A DNA stretch of 64,000 nt from Bacteroidales bacterium (GCA_024710405.1 JANJUV010000002.1:62001-126000); one strand, 5' to 3'. Shown: positions 1 to 10,138, counted from the first letter of the stretch. Notes: a model not told the origin generated them from the sequence alone. A program made the numbers and translations.

Positions 1-467
1 ATGCCACCTTGCTTGTGGTGTTGCTCATGGTGATGAGTCTGGGCATAGGCCGGTTGTTTTTTGAGCATGGCGATATGATTGTGCTGATGAACACCATCAA
101 CATTTTCGATCAGTCGGATGTGTTGTGGCGTTTTATGGCGGCTTTTGGTTACGGTATCGTCAGTATGTGGGTGATCGCTGCGCTTTCGTTTCTTTTTTCG
201 GTTCGGGCCACCAACTCGCTCGGACCTGTGATCTCGGCTATGTCGGTTGTTATTTTGTTTACGATCATCTCCAACTTCAGCGTGGGTGTGTTCGAGCCGG
301 TGAAGCCATTCCTGTTCACCTCTTACCTAAACGGTTGGCAGCTGTTCTTTGATGATCCTATTGATTTTGTGCTGATCTATAAATCACTGGCTGTGCTTGT
401 AGCACATATCACCGCGTTCTATCTGCTGTCTGTGTTTATTTTTGTCAGAAAAGATATTACATCATGA
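1..467 (+). CDS. ABC-2 type transporter permease, C-terminal part (5' truncated)
   Basis: The frame is open back to base 3 without a convincing start, so the gene begins before the window. What remains is about 155 residues with four to five hydrophobic helices, including a helix around the stretch SAMSVVILFTIIS. It ends in a short basic/charged tail (VRKDITS), as is usual for the last helix of ABC-2 permeases. The stop overlaps the ATG of the next gene (ATGA at 464-467), so the two are translationally coupled. Membrane permease of an ABC exporter is the best reading. The substrate cannot be told, and the ATPase would have to lie upstream of the window. Confidence 0.6.
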   Translation, partial: ATLLVVLLMVMSLGIGRLFFEHGDMIVLMNTINIFDQSDVLWRFMAAFGYGIVSMWVIAALSFLFSVRATNSLGPVISAMSVVILFTIISNFSVGVFEPVKPFLFTSYLNGWQLFFDDPIDFVLIYKSLAVLVAHITAFYLLSVFIFVRKDITS

Positions 468-1168
468 GTGTTTTTGTTCGGTTATTTTGTGCACTGATGT
501 TTGTTGCGACCCTTATGGCCGGGCCGTTGTACAGTCAGGTTGATGCGGCTTCTTTGCTTTCGGCAGTGATGAAAAGAAGCCAGGAGGTGCAGAGTTTTGA
601 AGCCGATGTGGACATAGATGTGGATGTGGATTTCATCCGTATACCGGTGAAGAAAGGCAGGGTGTTTTATAAGTCGCCCGACAAGTTCAGGTTCAGGGCC
701 ACCGGATTTGTGCTGATGCCCAAACAGGGGCTTAATTTCACCATGAATGAGATTCTGAATTCAAAACATGCCGCCATCCTTGCCGGTGAAGAAGAGGGCA
801 ACCACAAAATCAAGATAGTTCCGTTAGACGACATGGCCACTTTTGTTCTGGCCACTGCCTGGATCGACCTGCAGCAGCCCCGTATCAACAGACTTGAGGT
901 AAGCACACAAAATCAGGGAAACTACACCCTCGATTTCGTTTATGGGCAACTGGCGTATGAAATTCCGGTCGAAACAAAGATCAGCTTTGAAATCAGCCAG
1001 ATCGACATCCCGATGAAGTTTATCGGAAACCTGAAGGTCGATAAAAAGAAAGCCGGAGAAAAATCATCCGGCGCGGTAACGCTGAAATACAGCAATTTTA
1101 AGATCAACGGTGAGATTCCGGATGCGGTTTTTACGGATACTTCTGTCGGGGCTGATCTGAAGGAGTAA
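464..1168 (+). CDS. LolA-like outer-membrane lipoprotein carrier/sorting protein
   Basis: A 234-residue secreted protein. The N-terminus is a cleavable signal peptide (hydrophobic stretch ALMFVATLMAGPLYSQ). The mature part starts with a helix (LLSAVMKRSQEVQSF) followed by alternating strands with the LolA/LolB-type phrase GRVFYKSPDKFRFRATGF. This is the unclosed beta-barrel fold that shields lipid or lipoprotein acyl chains in the periplasm. It starts inside the stop codon of the ABC permease gene, so the pair probably works together in moving a lipid or lipoprotein across the envelope. Canonical LolA is slightly shorter (about 200 residues), and this one is divergent, so a specialised LolA-like role is as likely as general lipoprotein transport. 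Confidence 0.65.
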   Translation: MSVFVRLFCALMFVATLMAGPLYSQVDAASLLSAVMKRSQEVQSFEADVDIDVDVDFIRIPVKKGRVFYKSPDKFRFRATGFVLMPKQGLNFTMNEILNSKHAAILAGEEEGNHKIKIVPLDDMATFVLATAWIDLQQPRINRLEVSTQNQGNYTLDFVYGQLAYEIPVETKISFEISQIDIPMKFIGNLKVDKKKAGEKSSGAVTLKYSNFKINGEIPDAVFTDTSVGADLKE

Positions 1169-1173
1169 TTTTA

Positions 1174-3618
1174 TTAGAATTCCATTCCGCCGCCTTCATC
1201 CATCATACCTTCTCGGCGGTCAGTTGTCCTTTTCTTAGCCTGATTGATGCGGTAGTTGAAATTGAGGGTCACAACGGTTGAGCTCCACCGAAAGTCAGAC
1301 TTGGTGTAGAAATTATCCCCAAAGGTTTCAAAGGAATGGGTGCGGGTGGCAAACAGGTCGCGTATGTTGAGGGTAATGGTTCCCTTGTTTTTCAGAACAT
1401 CGCGGCTGGCACCCAGATCAATAAACCACGAAGCCAGGCGTTTACCTTGAGGAGTGTCGCTGCCTGCATCGTAGTTCACTGCAAGTTGCAGGTCAAGTAC
1501 TTTTCCTAAGGTGATCCTGTTGTTCATTCTTCCTGTCCAGCTGTAAAAATCAGTTTCATATTGTTTTCCGTAAGCTTCACCATCGGTCATGCTCCGGAAG
1601 AAGTTCAGGCTCAGGTTGGCGTTCCAGCCCCGGAGCGGACTGTGCGATCCTACAATTTCGATACCAAAAGATTGGTTTTTGGCGAAGTTTTCAGGACGGA
1701 TAAAGATCACTCCTGTTGAATCGTCAATACGCTCAATACGCTGAAACACATCGGTGCTATAGCGGTAATAAGCTGTTGCATTGAGGCTCGACTTGTCCCA
1801 ATAGCGCAGGTATCCGGTCTCGTACGAATCCGTATAAACAGGCTTGAGCGTTGGGTTGCCAGTCCATATGTTGCGGTTGTCAGCAAATGAACGGAAGGGA
1901 TTTAACTGCCAGAAACCAGGACGACGTATCCTGCGGCTGTAGCTGACCTGCACATTGTCAACTTCGGTGAGTTTATAGGTAAAATGCACTGAAGGAAAAG
2001 GATCAATGTATTCGTTATCGTCTTCTTCATCAGTATCTTTCAACAGGGTGGATATATGGGCGTATTCGAACCTGAGGCCTAGCTGATAACTGAATCTGCC
2101 CACATCGTTGCCAAACATGGCATAGGCTGCCAGTATGTTTTCATCGTAGACGAAATGGTTAGTGAAGTTTGAGTCTGTCACAAAGATTTCGTCAAACATC
2201 TGATTCGTCACTTCATAATCATTGTCTATAAGTCTGCTCTGCCATTTCAGTCCGGTTTCGAGTTTGGCTTTTCCTGTGAAGGGATGGAAATAGTCTGCCT
2301 GTGCTTCGAAGTTGCGCGAAATCTCGTTGTTGGCACTTTTCTGTACCTGTGGCGACGGCAGCACCGGAAGCGGACTCTGGAAGAAGGTTTCTGTTATAGT
2401 GGCCTTTTCGGTTTCGTTGTTGTCCGAATATTGAAGCGATGCCGTAAACAATTGATCTTTCTTGCGAAACTGTTTCCTGTAGTGCAGTGAATATTCGAGG
2501 TCGGGGTCTATCTCTTCCTCATCGTCAATCCGTTCGCTCTGCCCTATCATTTGTTCAAGCACATAATCTTTGTAAAAGACCGATGATTTGTTCATTTCGT
2601 CTGAGTAGCGATACATGAGACTGAAGGTGAGTGAGTTGAGCGGATTGAAGAAGTACTCCGAACCCAAACGGATTGTGTTGGACCATGCTTTACGCCTGCG
2701 TTCGCGTTCCTGATCGGTGACGTATATCTGATCGCGGGTGAACTCACGGTAGAGGCTGCCCGAACCGATGCGTTCATTGTAGTTGACGGAGTAGTTGGCA
2801 AAAAGATTCCATTTGTTGTGGCGGTAGTTGGTATTGATGCCCAGGCCTGCCTGCAGTGGATATCCGGTGGTTGCGTCGATGGAGCCGTTGAAGCCCTGAC
2901 GGCGGTCTTGTTTTAGCACAATGTTTATGATGCCGGCTGTTCCTTCTGCATCGTAACGCACCGACGGGTTTGTAATGATCTCAATCCGCTCTATCATATC
3001 CGACTGAAGGCTTCTAAGTGCGTTGCGGTTGCTGATTCCGGCAAGGCCCGACATTTTTCCATCGATCAGGATACGTACCCCTTCGTCACCGCGCAAACTA
3101 ACATTGCCTTCGATGTCAACCGTTACTGATGGGATATTCTCAAGCACTTCGATGGCATTGCTCGCTTTTGAAGTTATGTCTTTGCCTACATTAAACACAC
3201 GTTTGTCGAGGGTCATTTCTACCTGGCTTCTTTCGGCTATCACTTCAAACTCCTGCAACACAGCCGCATCGGGCCTAATGAACAGGTCGCCCAGGTCGAG
3301 CTGGTTCTTGCCTTTCTCTACAAGGAGGTCCGACAAACGGAGTGTGCCATAGGCCAGAAACTGCACGGCTATGTCATACACGCCCGGCTTGAGTTTGATG
3401 TCGAACACACCATTCGGGCCACTGATACCCCCAGTGACAAAAGCAGAATCAGCAGCCTGAAAAACCATGATGGTGGCATATTCAAGAGCTTTCTTGCTTG
3501 ACTGATCAACAATTTTGCCTTTAACCCCTGAGGTAAGGTCGGCAGGAGTATTCGATCCGGCCAACGCATGTTCACCGAACAGAAATACCATAGACAGGAC
3601 AAATAAGATCTTTTTCAA
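1174..3618 (-). CDS. Outer-membrane beta-barrel receptor, CarboxypepD_reg + plug + barrel (TonB-dependent type)
   Basis: The 814-residue protein starts with a signal peptide ending near ALAG (residue 21). A carboxypeptidase-regulatory-like domain follows at about 33-110 (GKIVDQSSKKALEYATIMV). A plug domain lies at about 135-235 (SNAIEVLENIPSVTVDIEGNVSLRG, then IERIEIITNPSVRYDAEGTAGIINIVL). The rest is a long beta-barrel rich in aromatic strands. This matches the Bacteroidota 'outer membrane beta-barrel family' related to TonB-dependent receptors. The classical C-terminal TonB receptor strand is not obvious: the protein ends in a charged, Gly/Met-rich tail (residues about 790-814). No SusD partner is adjacent, so a glycan utilisation role is not supported; the substrate is unknown. 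It is convergent with the LolA-like gene, with 5 bases between stops. Confidence 0.8.
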   Translation of the reverse strand: MKKILFVLSMVFLFGEHALAGSNTPADLTSGVKGKIVDQSSKKALEYATIMVFQAADSAFVTGGISGPNGVFDIKLKPGVYDIAVQFLAYGTLRLSDLLVEKGKNQLDLGDLFIRPDAAVLQEFEVIAERSQVEMTLDKRVFNVGKDITSKASNAIEVLENIPSVTVDIEGNVSLRGDEGVRILIDGKMSGLAGISNRNALRSLQSDMIERIEIITNPSVRYDAEGTAGIINIVLKQDRRQGFNGSIDATTGYPLQAGLGINTNYRHNKWNLFANYSVNYNERIGSGSLYREFTRDQIYVTDQERERRRKAWSNTIRLGSEYFFNPLNSLTFSLMYRYSDEMNKSSVFYKDYVLEQMIGQSERIDDEEEIDPDLEYSLHYRKQFRKKDQLFTASLQYSDNNETEKATITETFFQSPLPVLPSPQVQKSANNEISRNFEAQADYFHPFTGKAKLETGLKWQSRLIDNDYEVTNQMFDEIFVTDSNFTNHFVYDENILAAYAMFGNDVGRFSYQLGLRFEYAHISTLLKDTDEEDDNEYIDPFPSVHFTYKLTEVDNVQVSYSRRIRRPGFWQLNPFRSFADNRNIWTGNPTLKPVYTDSYETGYLRYWDKSSLNATAYYRYSTDVFQRIERIDDSTGVIFIRPENFAKNQSFGIEIVGSHSPLRGWNANLSLNFFRSMTDGEAYGKQYETDFYSWTGRMNNRITLGKVLDLQLAVNYDAGSDTPQGKRLASWFIDLGASRDVLKNKGTITLNIRDLFATRTHSFETFGDNFYTKSDFRWSSTVVTLNFNYRINQAKKRTTDRREGMMDEGGGMEF

Positions 3619-3829
3619 AACAGATGAATTAAGTCTTTAAAACGTTATTCGGAACATAAAGTTCAAACTGTAACTTTAACAACTTTCGCGGTGAGCTTAT
3701 TCCGACAAAAACCATACCTGGTGTTAAAATTCATTAATAAAAGTATTTAAACTGACAAATGGTGACAATTCTACAGGCACTAATTTCAAGGGAGCCCGAA
3801 ACGCGACAAAAAGCTTCATGGCATAGTGG

Positions 3830-6331
3830 CTATTGTGGATCGACATCCAGTCCGATTTGTATGGCCTTGAATGATTGTTGTGCAGAAAACTGTTTTATCA
3901 GCTGCATCAACACCTCTTTGGATGCCAAAGGTGACTGATTGCGTGGTATTTTGAGCAGTATCTGTTTAATATACAGATTTTTGATTCTCGACACCGGAGG
4001 ATATTCAGGTCCCAATACTTCTCCCGGAAACTGTTTACGTAGTTGTTCGGCCAGCCAGTCTGCTCCTTGATGTACACGAGTATTTTCACGGTGTTTCAGA
4101 ACGATCAGTATCAGGCGGTAGAAGGGCGGATAATGGTATTGTTCGCGGATATTCAGCTGTTTCAGGTACATATTGCCAAAACGATGGTGCACCACATCGT
4201 CCAGAAGCGGATGACCGGGCTGATATGTCTGAATGAAGACTTTGCCACGTTCGTTTTTACGTCCGGCACGTCCGCTCACCTGTGTCATCAGCTGAAAACT
4301 TCGTTCAAAAGCCCTGAAATCAGGATAGCTGAGCATGCTGTCAGAGTTGAGTATGCCCACTACTTTAACCTTACTGAAGTCAAGGCCTTTGGTGACCATC
4401 TGAGTGCCGGTTAAAATGTCTAGCCTGCCCTGTTCAAAATCTTCGAGTATCTGCTGAAAGGCATTGCGGCTGCGGGTGGTGTCCAGATCAAGCCGACCTA
4501 TTTTTGCCTGTGGCAATAGTAGTCCAAGCTCCTCCTCAACTTTCTCGGTGCCAAAGCCATGCATCCTGAGCGCTGTGCTGCGGCACGAGGGGCATTCAGA
4601 AGGTAAGGCTGTCGAAAACCCGCAATAATGGCAACGTAGCAATTGCTGCTTTTTGTGGTAGATCAGGCTTACGTCGCAGTTCTTACACTGAGGCACGTAG
4701 TGGCAGTGGTCGCATTCGAGCCTGAGAGAAAAGCCCCTTCGGTTCTGAAAAAGGATGATCTGTTCCTTTTTGGCAAGTGACTTGTTAATGGCTTCCAGCA
4801 GAGGGGCACTGAAGTGCGACTTCATGGTTTTGCGACGGGTTTCTTCGCGCAGGTTCACAACCACTATCTCGGGAAGCTCGGTTCCGCCAAAGCGTTCAGT
4901 GAGCTGCACCAGCCCGTAGCGTTTGCTGCGTGCATTAAAGTAGGATTCCAGGGAAGGTGTCGCCGAGCCCAGCAGCACTTTGGCGCTTGACAATGAAGCC
5001 AGTATTATAGCAGCGTCGCGGGCATGGTAGCGCGGTGCAGAGTCGTGCTGTTTGAAGGAGGAATCGTGTTCTTCATCCACAATGATCAACCCCAGCTTCT
5101 GGAAAGGAAGAAAAAGTGCCGAACGTGGCCCAAGAATCACCTGATGCCTGTTGGTGTTTCCCTCCCCAAATGACAGCACATCCTTCCATATCTCGGCTTT
5201 CTCGTGTGGATTATACCTTGAGTGATACACACCTACCGATGCTCCAAAAAACTTTTTGAGCCTGTTAATGATCTGGGTGGTGAGTGCAATCTCAGGCAAG
5301 AGATACAACACCTGTCTGCCCGACTGTATGACTTCATCGATCAGTTTGATATACAACTCCGTCTTTCCGCTCGAGGTAACTCCGTGTAGAAGCACCACAT
5401 CTTTTTTATTGAACTGACTTTTAATATCGGCCAAAGCCCCGGTTTGCACCTCGCTAAGGCGTAACTCTGCCGGTGAAAGGATTCCTTGCTGGTCTGAAAA
5501 GCGGCTGACCGTAATCCGCGATGTTTCGAACACTCCCTTGTCAATCAGGCTTTTCAGCTGAGCACTGCCTGCCCCGCTTTTTTCCAGCAGCACCGATCTC
5601 GACACATGACTGTTTTGACTGCCGCTTCCCCGTGCAAGGCTGAGATAAGCCAGCACCAGCTCCAGTTGCTTATAGGCTCTGATGGAAAGCTCCTGCATCA
5701 ACCGTTCCATTTGCGTCTCATCCCTGTATAATTCGTTCAGCGATACTACTGCTTCGGTTTTGGGGATAAAACGCTCGCGCAGTTCTTCTTCCATCACAAT
5801 GATTTTGTTGGCAATCATGCTGTTTATCAAAGGCATCACCTTTTGAAAACCCACAATTTTTGCTACCTCGCTCAGGCTGAGTCGGGGCTGTATCATCAAC
5901 GCCTCAGTGATGAGGTATTCATTGTCGGAAAGTATCTGCGCATCGGGCCGATATCCTTCGGCCAGGGTGATACCCGTTTCACTCGATAACCGGAGCGCAG
6001 AAGGCAGCCCGGCCTGCATCACTTCACCGTGGTGGCACAGATAATACTGCGCAATCCAATTCCAGAAGTTCAGTTGCAAAGTGTTGACGACTGGTTTCTC
6101 GTCGAGTACGGCCTGAATATATTTCGGGGTGTAGTCCTTCGGAACATCCTGATGCACCCTGAAGACCAGAGCCGCATAGATCTTTTTCGTCCCGAACTGC
6201 ACTACCACTCTTTTGCCTGTTACCACATCCTGAAGCATCTCGTGCAAAATACGGTAGGTGAACATCCCGGGAACCGGCAGAGGCACAATAACATCGGCAA
6301 AAAAAACCTGTCGGTCTGAGGTATCGTTCAT
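3830..6331 (-). CDS. priA: Primosomal protein N' (replication restart helicase PriA)
   Basis: An 833-residue superfamily 2 helicase that reloads the replisome at stalled forks. The N-terminal 3'-DNA-binding domain is at about 8-105 (FADVIVPLPVPGMFTYRI). The Walker A motif GVTSSGKT is at 317-324, the Walker B/DEEH box at 419-422 and the SAT motif (GSATPS) at about 455-460. A zinc-binding insert carries eight cysteines (540, 543, 549, 552, 567, 570, 580, 583), the PriA hallmark. Motifs V/VI follow (TGTQMVTKGLDFSKV and QVSGRAGR). The length is somewhat above the E. coli protein because of a longer winged-helix linker region (about 110-300). The gene stands alone between an outer-membrane receptor and a lipoprotein, both on the same strand. 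Confidence 0.97.
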   Translation of the reverse strand: MNDTSDRQVFFADVIVPLPVPGMFTYRILHEMLQDVVTGKRVVVQFGTKKIYAALVFRVHQDVPKDYTPKYIQAVLDEKPVVNTLQLNFWNWIAQYYLCHHGEVMQAGLPSALRLSSETGITLAEGYRPDAQILSDNEYLITEALMIQPRLSLSEVAKIVGFQKVMPLINSMIANKIIVMEEELRERFIPKTEAVVSLNELYRDETQMERLMQELSIRAYKQLELVLAYLSLARGSGSQNSHVSRSVLLEKSGAGSAQLKSLIDKGVFETSRITVSRFSDQQGILSPAELRLSEVQTGALADIKSQFNKKDVVLLHGVTSSGKTELYIKLIDEVIQSGRQVLYLLPEIALTTQIINRLKKFFGASVGVYHSRYNPHEKAEIWKDVLSFGEGNTNRHQVILGPRSALFLPFQKLGLIIVDEEHDSSFKQHDSAPRYHARDAAIILASLSSAKVLLGSATPSLESYFNARSKRYGLVQLTERFGGTELPEIVVVNLREETRRKTMKSHFSAPLLEAINKSLAKKEQIILFQNRRGFSLRLECDHCHYVPQCKNCDVSLIYHKKQQLLRCHYCGFSTALPSECPSCRSTALRMHGFGTEKVEEELGLLLPQAKIGRLDLDTTRSRNAFQQILEDFEQGRLDILTGTQMVTKGLDFSKVKVVGILNSDSMLSYPDFRAFERSFQLMTQVSGRAGRKNERGKVFIQTYQPGHPLLDDVVHHRFGNMYLKQLNIREQYHYPPFYRLILIVLKHRENTRVHQGADWLAEQLRKQFPGEVLGPEYPPVSRIKNLYIKQILLKIPRNQSPLASKEVLMQLIKQFSAQQSFKAIQIGLDVDPQ

Positions 6332-6396
6332 AAAACAAAAATAGACTATTCAATTGACGGCTCTTAACGGAAGACGCATTTTTGGCCTCATGCCAT

Positions 6397-6423
6397 AAAA
6401 AAAACGCCACCTTCGGGTAGCGT
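6397..6423 (-). terminator. Rho-independent terminator of the LruC-domain gene
   Basis: On the minus strand an 8-bp stem (ACGCTACC / GGTGGCGT, one G-U pair) closes a CGAA tetraloop and is followed by a run of eight T. It lies about 30 bases after the stop of the LruC-domain gene and before priA, so it separates the two transcripts. Confidence 0.85.
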
Positions 6424-6454
6424 CTTAATGGCTTTCAAAACAATACAATCAGCA

Positions 6455-8476
6455 CTATGGCTCCGGAGTGTAGATGTTTGATTGGTTGCGGTATCCCTGC
6501 AGATTTCTGTACCAGTCGCTCGACAGTTGTCCTCCACTTTCGGCCCATTCGGCAAACTTCAGGTGGGCATTGAGTATTTCAACTTTTTCAACCGGATAAT
6601 CAAAGCGCTCGACAATGTTGATTGCCCAGGGAAGGTTTCTGTCGGTCTGGTAGTAACGTCCTGATGACGGCACACTATTGTCGTGCCCTGTTCCCAGCAG
6701 ACCTGCATCGGCCAGAGCTGTCGGTGCTTTGTTGGGCAGGTGCACTTCTACACCTCTTTGTTTGTCAACAATGATGAAGGGGTTGTAAGGAGGCACTCCA
6801 AGTTGGTTCAGTGGTACTGGTTGTGTAAAGGTTACAGTTACATTCAGGGTATCGGGAATAACGAAAGGAATGCCCGGCTGTGTGTTCACTCCGATGGAGC
6901 CTCCGGCTGCAGGCAGGATACGATAGGCATCATCCCACACGATTACCACGGCACGTTCGTGTCCGGCTTCGGTGTTGTTTGTACTGAGCACTATATAATC
7001 ACCGGACACATCTATACCGTCAACATTTGCAACACGTGATGACGCCACCGGTAATTCGAATCCAAATCCATTGTGGAAGTAGGCCCCATGGGCACGCAAG
7101 ATAAATGTGGCCTGCAAGGAAACAACCTGATTGCTTCCATTGGTTATTTGGTTGAAGTTGTAGTCAATTACGGCATCGTTGAAGTCATAGTCGCCCGAAT
7201 AAGGCCAGAGATCTTCATATGCCAGGGTTCCATAGTCACCCTGAGTGAAAAAATAATTGTTGAATGCCTTTGCCGGATCGTCGGGATAATCATCAAAATT
7301 ATCAGGAACCCCATCTGCATCGCGGTCGGAACCTGTGTAGTCAACAATTGGCAACTGAGTAACATCCACCGCCTGTATGGGGTTTGCGGTCACAAAGAAA
7401 ACCGCATCATTGAAATCATGGTCGCAACCACTTTCGGTTCGTTTAATATCTTCAATACCGAGCAGCATATTCTTTCGACCCGGGTCGTACAGAAGAACTG
7501 TTTGTTGTTTCTGTGTCGAATTTCCTGCATTCAGGTGCTTATCCGAATACACCTTCCAACGGCCATTGGTTACCTGACCGTTTACCCATCCATCGGCAAT
7601 AAGCACCCATGCAATGGTTGTATTGGTATTGAAACGGCCAATATAGACCTTGTTTCCGGGCTGCAGCCCTCCCCCGCTTCCGGCCATTGAACCATTCGGA
7701 AACACAACAGTGATGGTGTCTATCTCGTTTGGTGTAGCCGGTGCCTGACCGGTTGTATAAGTGTAAAAACCCAACACATTCCTGTAACCTGCACCTTCGG
7801 TGACAAAAGTTACCCAAACATCGCAGGTTTCCACCAAACGGACATTATGGTCATATACTGATTGAAAATATTCTGGATGAGAAACATCAAGCCTTACCCG
7901 CTCTGGAAGTGTGTTGTTGATATCGGCCAGAAAGTCAGCTGTAATCGGGTCGTTCTGTGGTTCAAGATAAGCAGGCACTCCCTGATTGTTGTATGCGCCC
8001 AGAAATTTTATATAATTATTTACTGCACTTGGTTGCAATAGATTTTTGAGCACCGGGGGATCCTGTTTTCCGCCAATAACAAGCTCAAAGCCTCCATTTA
8101 CAAGAGGCACCTCATGTAGGTTGGGCAATCCGACATAGTCAGTTGCAACCCATAATTGGGTGTAGTATGCAGGAACTTCATAGTCAACAATGTAGTCTCC
8201 GTTTTGGTCTGTAACTCCACTGACAATCAGTTTTCCGCCCTGCTCCGGGTCGCCCGAAAAAATCGAAAACTTCGCCCCCTTTATTGGTTGATCAATATTA
8301 TCAAGTGCCGTGACTGAAAACCGCCCGGAAATAGTGGTTGACCAATCAAAACCATCGGGGACTTTAAGTCCTTCCATGACTGTTTTTTCATCGGGCTTGC
8401 CCTGATCCTTGCGGCAGGAAGTTAACATGCCAAACAGTAATACAACCGTAAACAAGAAATAGCGGAATGTTCTCAT
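6455..8476 (-). CDS. LruC domain-containing lipoprotein (DUF4114/DUF4842-type)
   Basis: A 673-residue protein with a lipoprotein signal: hydrophobic core then LTSC with the lipidated cysteine at 21. The first 130 residues include a carboxypeptidase-regulatory-like fold (SVTALDNIDQPIKGAKFSIF). The middle carries GCDHDFNDAVFFVT (DUF4114-like) and an Asp-rich calcium-type motif, DRDADGVPDNFDDYPDDP. The C-terminal half opens with GDYDFNDAVIDYNFN, the signature of the LruC/DUF4842 domain. Proteins of this family are exported Bacteroidota surface proteins of unknown biochemical role; calcium-dependent adhesion or matrix functions are only inferred from the Asp-rich repeats. It has its own terminator and stands as a single gene. 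Confidence 0.8.
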   Translation of the reverse strand: MRTFRYFLFTVVLLFGMLTSCRKDQGKPDEKTVMEGLKVPDGFDWSTTISGRFSVTALDNIDQPIKGAKFSIFSGDPEQGGKLIVSGVTDQNGDYIVDYEVPAYYTQLWVATDYVGLPNLHEVPLVNGGFELVIGGKQDPPVLKNLLQPSAVNNYIKFLGAYNNQGVPAYLEPQNDPITADFLADINNTLPERVRLDVSHPEYFQSVYDHNVRLVETCDVWVTFVTEGAGYRNVLGFYTYTTGQAPATPNEIDTITVVFPNGSMAGSGGGLQPGNKVYIGRFNTNTTIAWVLIADGWVNGQVTNGRWKVYSDKHLNAGNSTQKQQTVLLYDPGRKNMLLGIEDIKRTESGCDHDFNDAVFFVTANPIQAVDVTQLPIVDYTGSDRDADGVPDNFDDYPDDPAKAFNNYFFTQGDYGTLAYEDLWPYSGDYDFNDAVIDYNFNQITNGSNQVVSLQATFILRAHGAYFHNGFGFELPVASSRVANVDGIDVSGDYIVLSTNNTEAGHERAVVIVWDDAYRILPAAGGSIGVNTQPGIPFVIPDTLNVTVTFTQPVPLNQLGVPPYNPFIIVDKQRGVEVHLPNKAPTALADAGLLGTGHDNSVPSSGRYYQTDRNLPWAINIVERFDYPVEKVEILNAHLKFAEWAESGGQLSSDWYRNLQGYRNQSNIYTPEP

Positions 8477-8597
8477 TATAAATCGTTGTTATGTTTTATT
8501 ATATTCAAAGTAAATACCAAAATTGCATTTATTTATCTATCAATTTGTTAAGTTAATATCACATGAAAAATATGTCTAAATACGAGAACAATTTCCA

Positions 8598-9875
8598 TTA
8601 TCTGGACATCAACAAAGCATAGCCTACCAGTTGATCATAGTCTGTTCCGGGTCGCTTATAATATAGGTATGCCTTGTATTCATTAAGGGTTTCACGGTGA
8701 TCGCCCTCAAAGAACACAACATCGGCTTTGCCGCATCCGTGTTCCATGATACAATAGAGGTAGTTATAGTAGCCTTGCTTCAGAAACAAACTAAGTTCAT
8801 AGGCTTTGAGGGCGTAATTGTACTGCATCCGGGCCGATTCGTTCAGGCTCCAGTCAGTGAGTTCACCGATCACATACACTTCGCCATGGGTAAGCGGCAC
8901 GTGATATTCGAACAGGAACTCCACCCAGGCATAATCACCTTCGGTCTCGGTCAACTGGTCTTCGCGGGCTTTAACCAGCCGCCTTCCCCTGATGTCCTGT
9001 TCGTTGACATAATTTTTGCGAGCCCTTGGCTGATCGGGCCACAGTTGAATCACATAGTAATCATCTTCCTGAAACATGCGGCTGATGCGTTCTGACTGAT
9101 AGCGAAAACTCTTAATATCGAAATTCCTGTATTGGTTGCCCCCGTCGAACACAGTTTCTTCAGCATATTCATAAGTTAGTTTTTCACCCGTATTGTGGCT
9201 AGGCTTAAGTCCGGCAACCATATTGTCCCACCTTCCGTTTTGCCTGATACTGAGGTTGAGGTTCTGTTCGGGGCTTAACACATACAGGTTTCCAGTGAAT
9301 ACAGCAACATCGATCTGTTGCTTTGTCATGCTGTAATCAAGGTTGCGCGGATATAGCGGCAGCGACAACTCGACCCTTGCCCTGTTGTCGAGCACATAAA
9401 ACCGTCTGGTGAAAAGAACATTTCCATCGTCGAGGCTGTTCTCGTAAACAATAAGCAGATAGTTTCCTGACAACACCGGCTTCATCTGGTCATCCGGAAA
9501 AACAAGGGTGTAATGAACGTAGGGGGTCAAGGTATTCACTGAATACTGATAATTCCTGATCTCGCCTTCTTCGAAGCCCTGCACGAACTCATTCTTTCTC
9601 AGGGAGGAGGGTGTCCAGTCGTGGTTACAGTGCTGTATGGTGAAATAGAGCACCGGAGCATCAACACCAAGCAGATCGAACGACAACCGCAACTTGTCGT
9701 TTCCAACCAGATTGATCAGAGGATCTTGAAGTGGTTCAAGTTCAGGATGAAGCAGCACAGTTTTCACATCACGATCATACACTGCATTGTCAAAACCAAA
9801 AGGAAACTGTCCGGATACCGTCAATGTATTCAGGCACATGATGAAGACAAGTAGCAACAAGAATTTATGATTCAT
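8598..9875 (-). CDS. Type IX secretion system plug protein (DUF5103)
   Basis: The frame is open to 9995, but I place the start at 9875. There a normal signal peptide begins (MNHKFLLLLVFIMCLNTLTVSG), and a good Bacteroidota promoter lies just upstream (9921-9951), inside the longer frame. The 425-residue product has the DUF5103 pattern: an N-terminal domain with KTVLLHPELEPLQDPLINL, then YFTIQHCNHDWTPSSL and GFEEGEIRNYQYSVNTLTPY. In the T9SS this family is the periplasmic plug that closes the Sov/SprA translocon when no substrate is present. It fits the T9SS cargo proteins elsewhere in the window. It is divergent from the nqr operon. Confidence 0.85.
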   Translation of the reverse strand: MNHKFLLLLVFIMCLNTLTVSGQFPFGFDNAVYDRDVKTVLLHPELEPLQDPLINLVGNDKLRLSFDLLGVDAPVLYFTIQHCNHDWTPSSLRKNEFVQGFEEGEIRNYQYSVNTLTPYVHYTLVFPDDQMKPVLSGNYLLIVYENSLDDGNVLFTRRFYVLDNRARVELSLPLYPRNLDYSMTKQQIDVAVFTGNLYVLSPEQNLNLSIRQNGRWDNMVAGLKPSHNTGEKLTYEYAEETVFDGGNQYRNFDIKSFRYQSERISRMFQEDDYYVIQLWPDQPRARKNYVNEQDIRGRRLVKAREDQLTETEGDYAWVEFLFEYHVPLTHGEVYVIGELTDWSLNESARMQYNYALKAYELSLFLKQGYYNYLYCIMEHGCGKADVVFFEGDHRETLNEYKAYLYYKRPGTDYDQLVGYALLMSR

Positions 9876-9920
9876 ATGTTTAGATGTTAACAAAGAGACT
9901 GAAGCATGAGTAATATAATC

Positions 9921-9951
9921 CAAAGATAGAATAGTTTCGTTCACCGTGCAA
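9921..9951 (-). promoter_or_regulatory. Bacteroidota-type promoter of the T9SS plug gene
   Basis: On the minus strand a -33 TTG (9949-9951) is followed after 20 bases by TATCTTTG (9921-9928), a perfect TAnnTTTG -7 element. Transcription would start about 40 bases before the ATG at 9875. It lies inside the over-long reading frame and therefore decides the start. Confidence 0.65.
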
Positions 9952-10138
9952 CAATGCATTTCTCTGTCTGAATGCAAAGGTTTTCTGACACGCAAAACAT
10001 CAAAGGTTGATCTATGTCAACATTGATTTTGATATTGTTCAACAAATAATGTGCAAATAAACAGTAATCGATTGTATTTTAATTAACGCAAATAAATTCG
10101 TTTCTTTGCAGCTTATTAAAACATGCACACAGGTAGAT

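Noticed and set aside
7073-7690. 205-residue plus-strand frame opposite the LruC-domain gene
   Set aside because: Antisense shadow of a well-supported gene. Its long open length comes from codon bias on the other strand.
10026-10050. TTGTT-C-AACAA palindrome upstream of nqrA as a Rex site
   Set aside because: Only an 11-base palindrome in AT-rich DNA, and spacing does not match the Rex operator.
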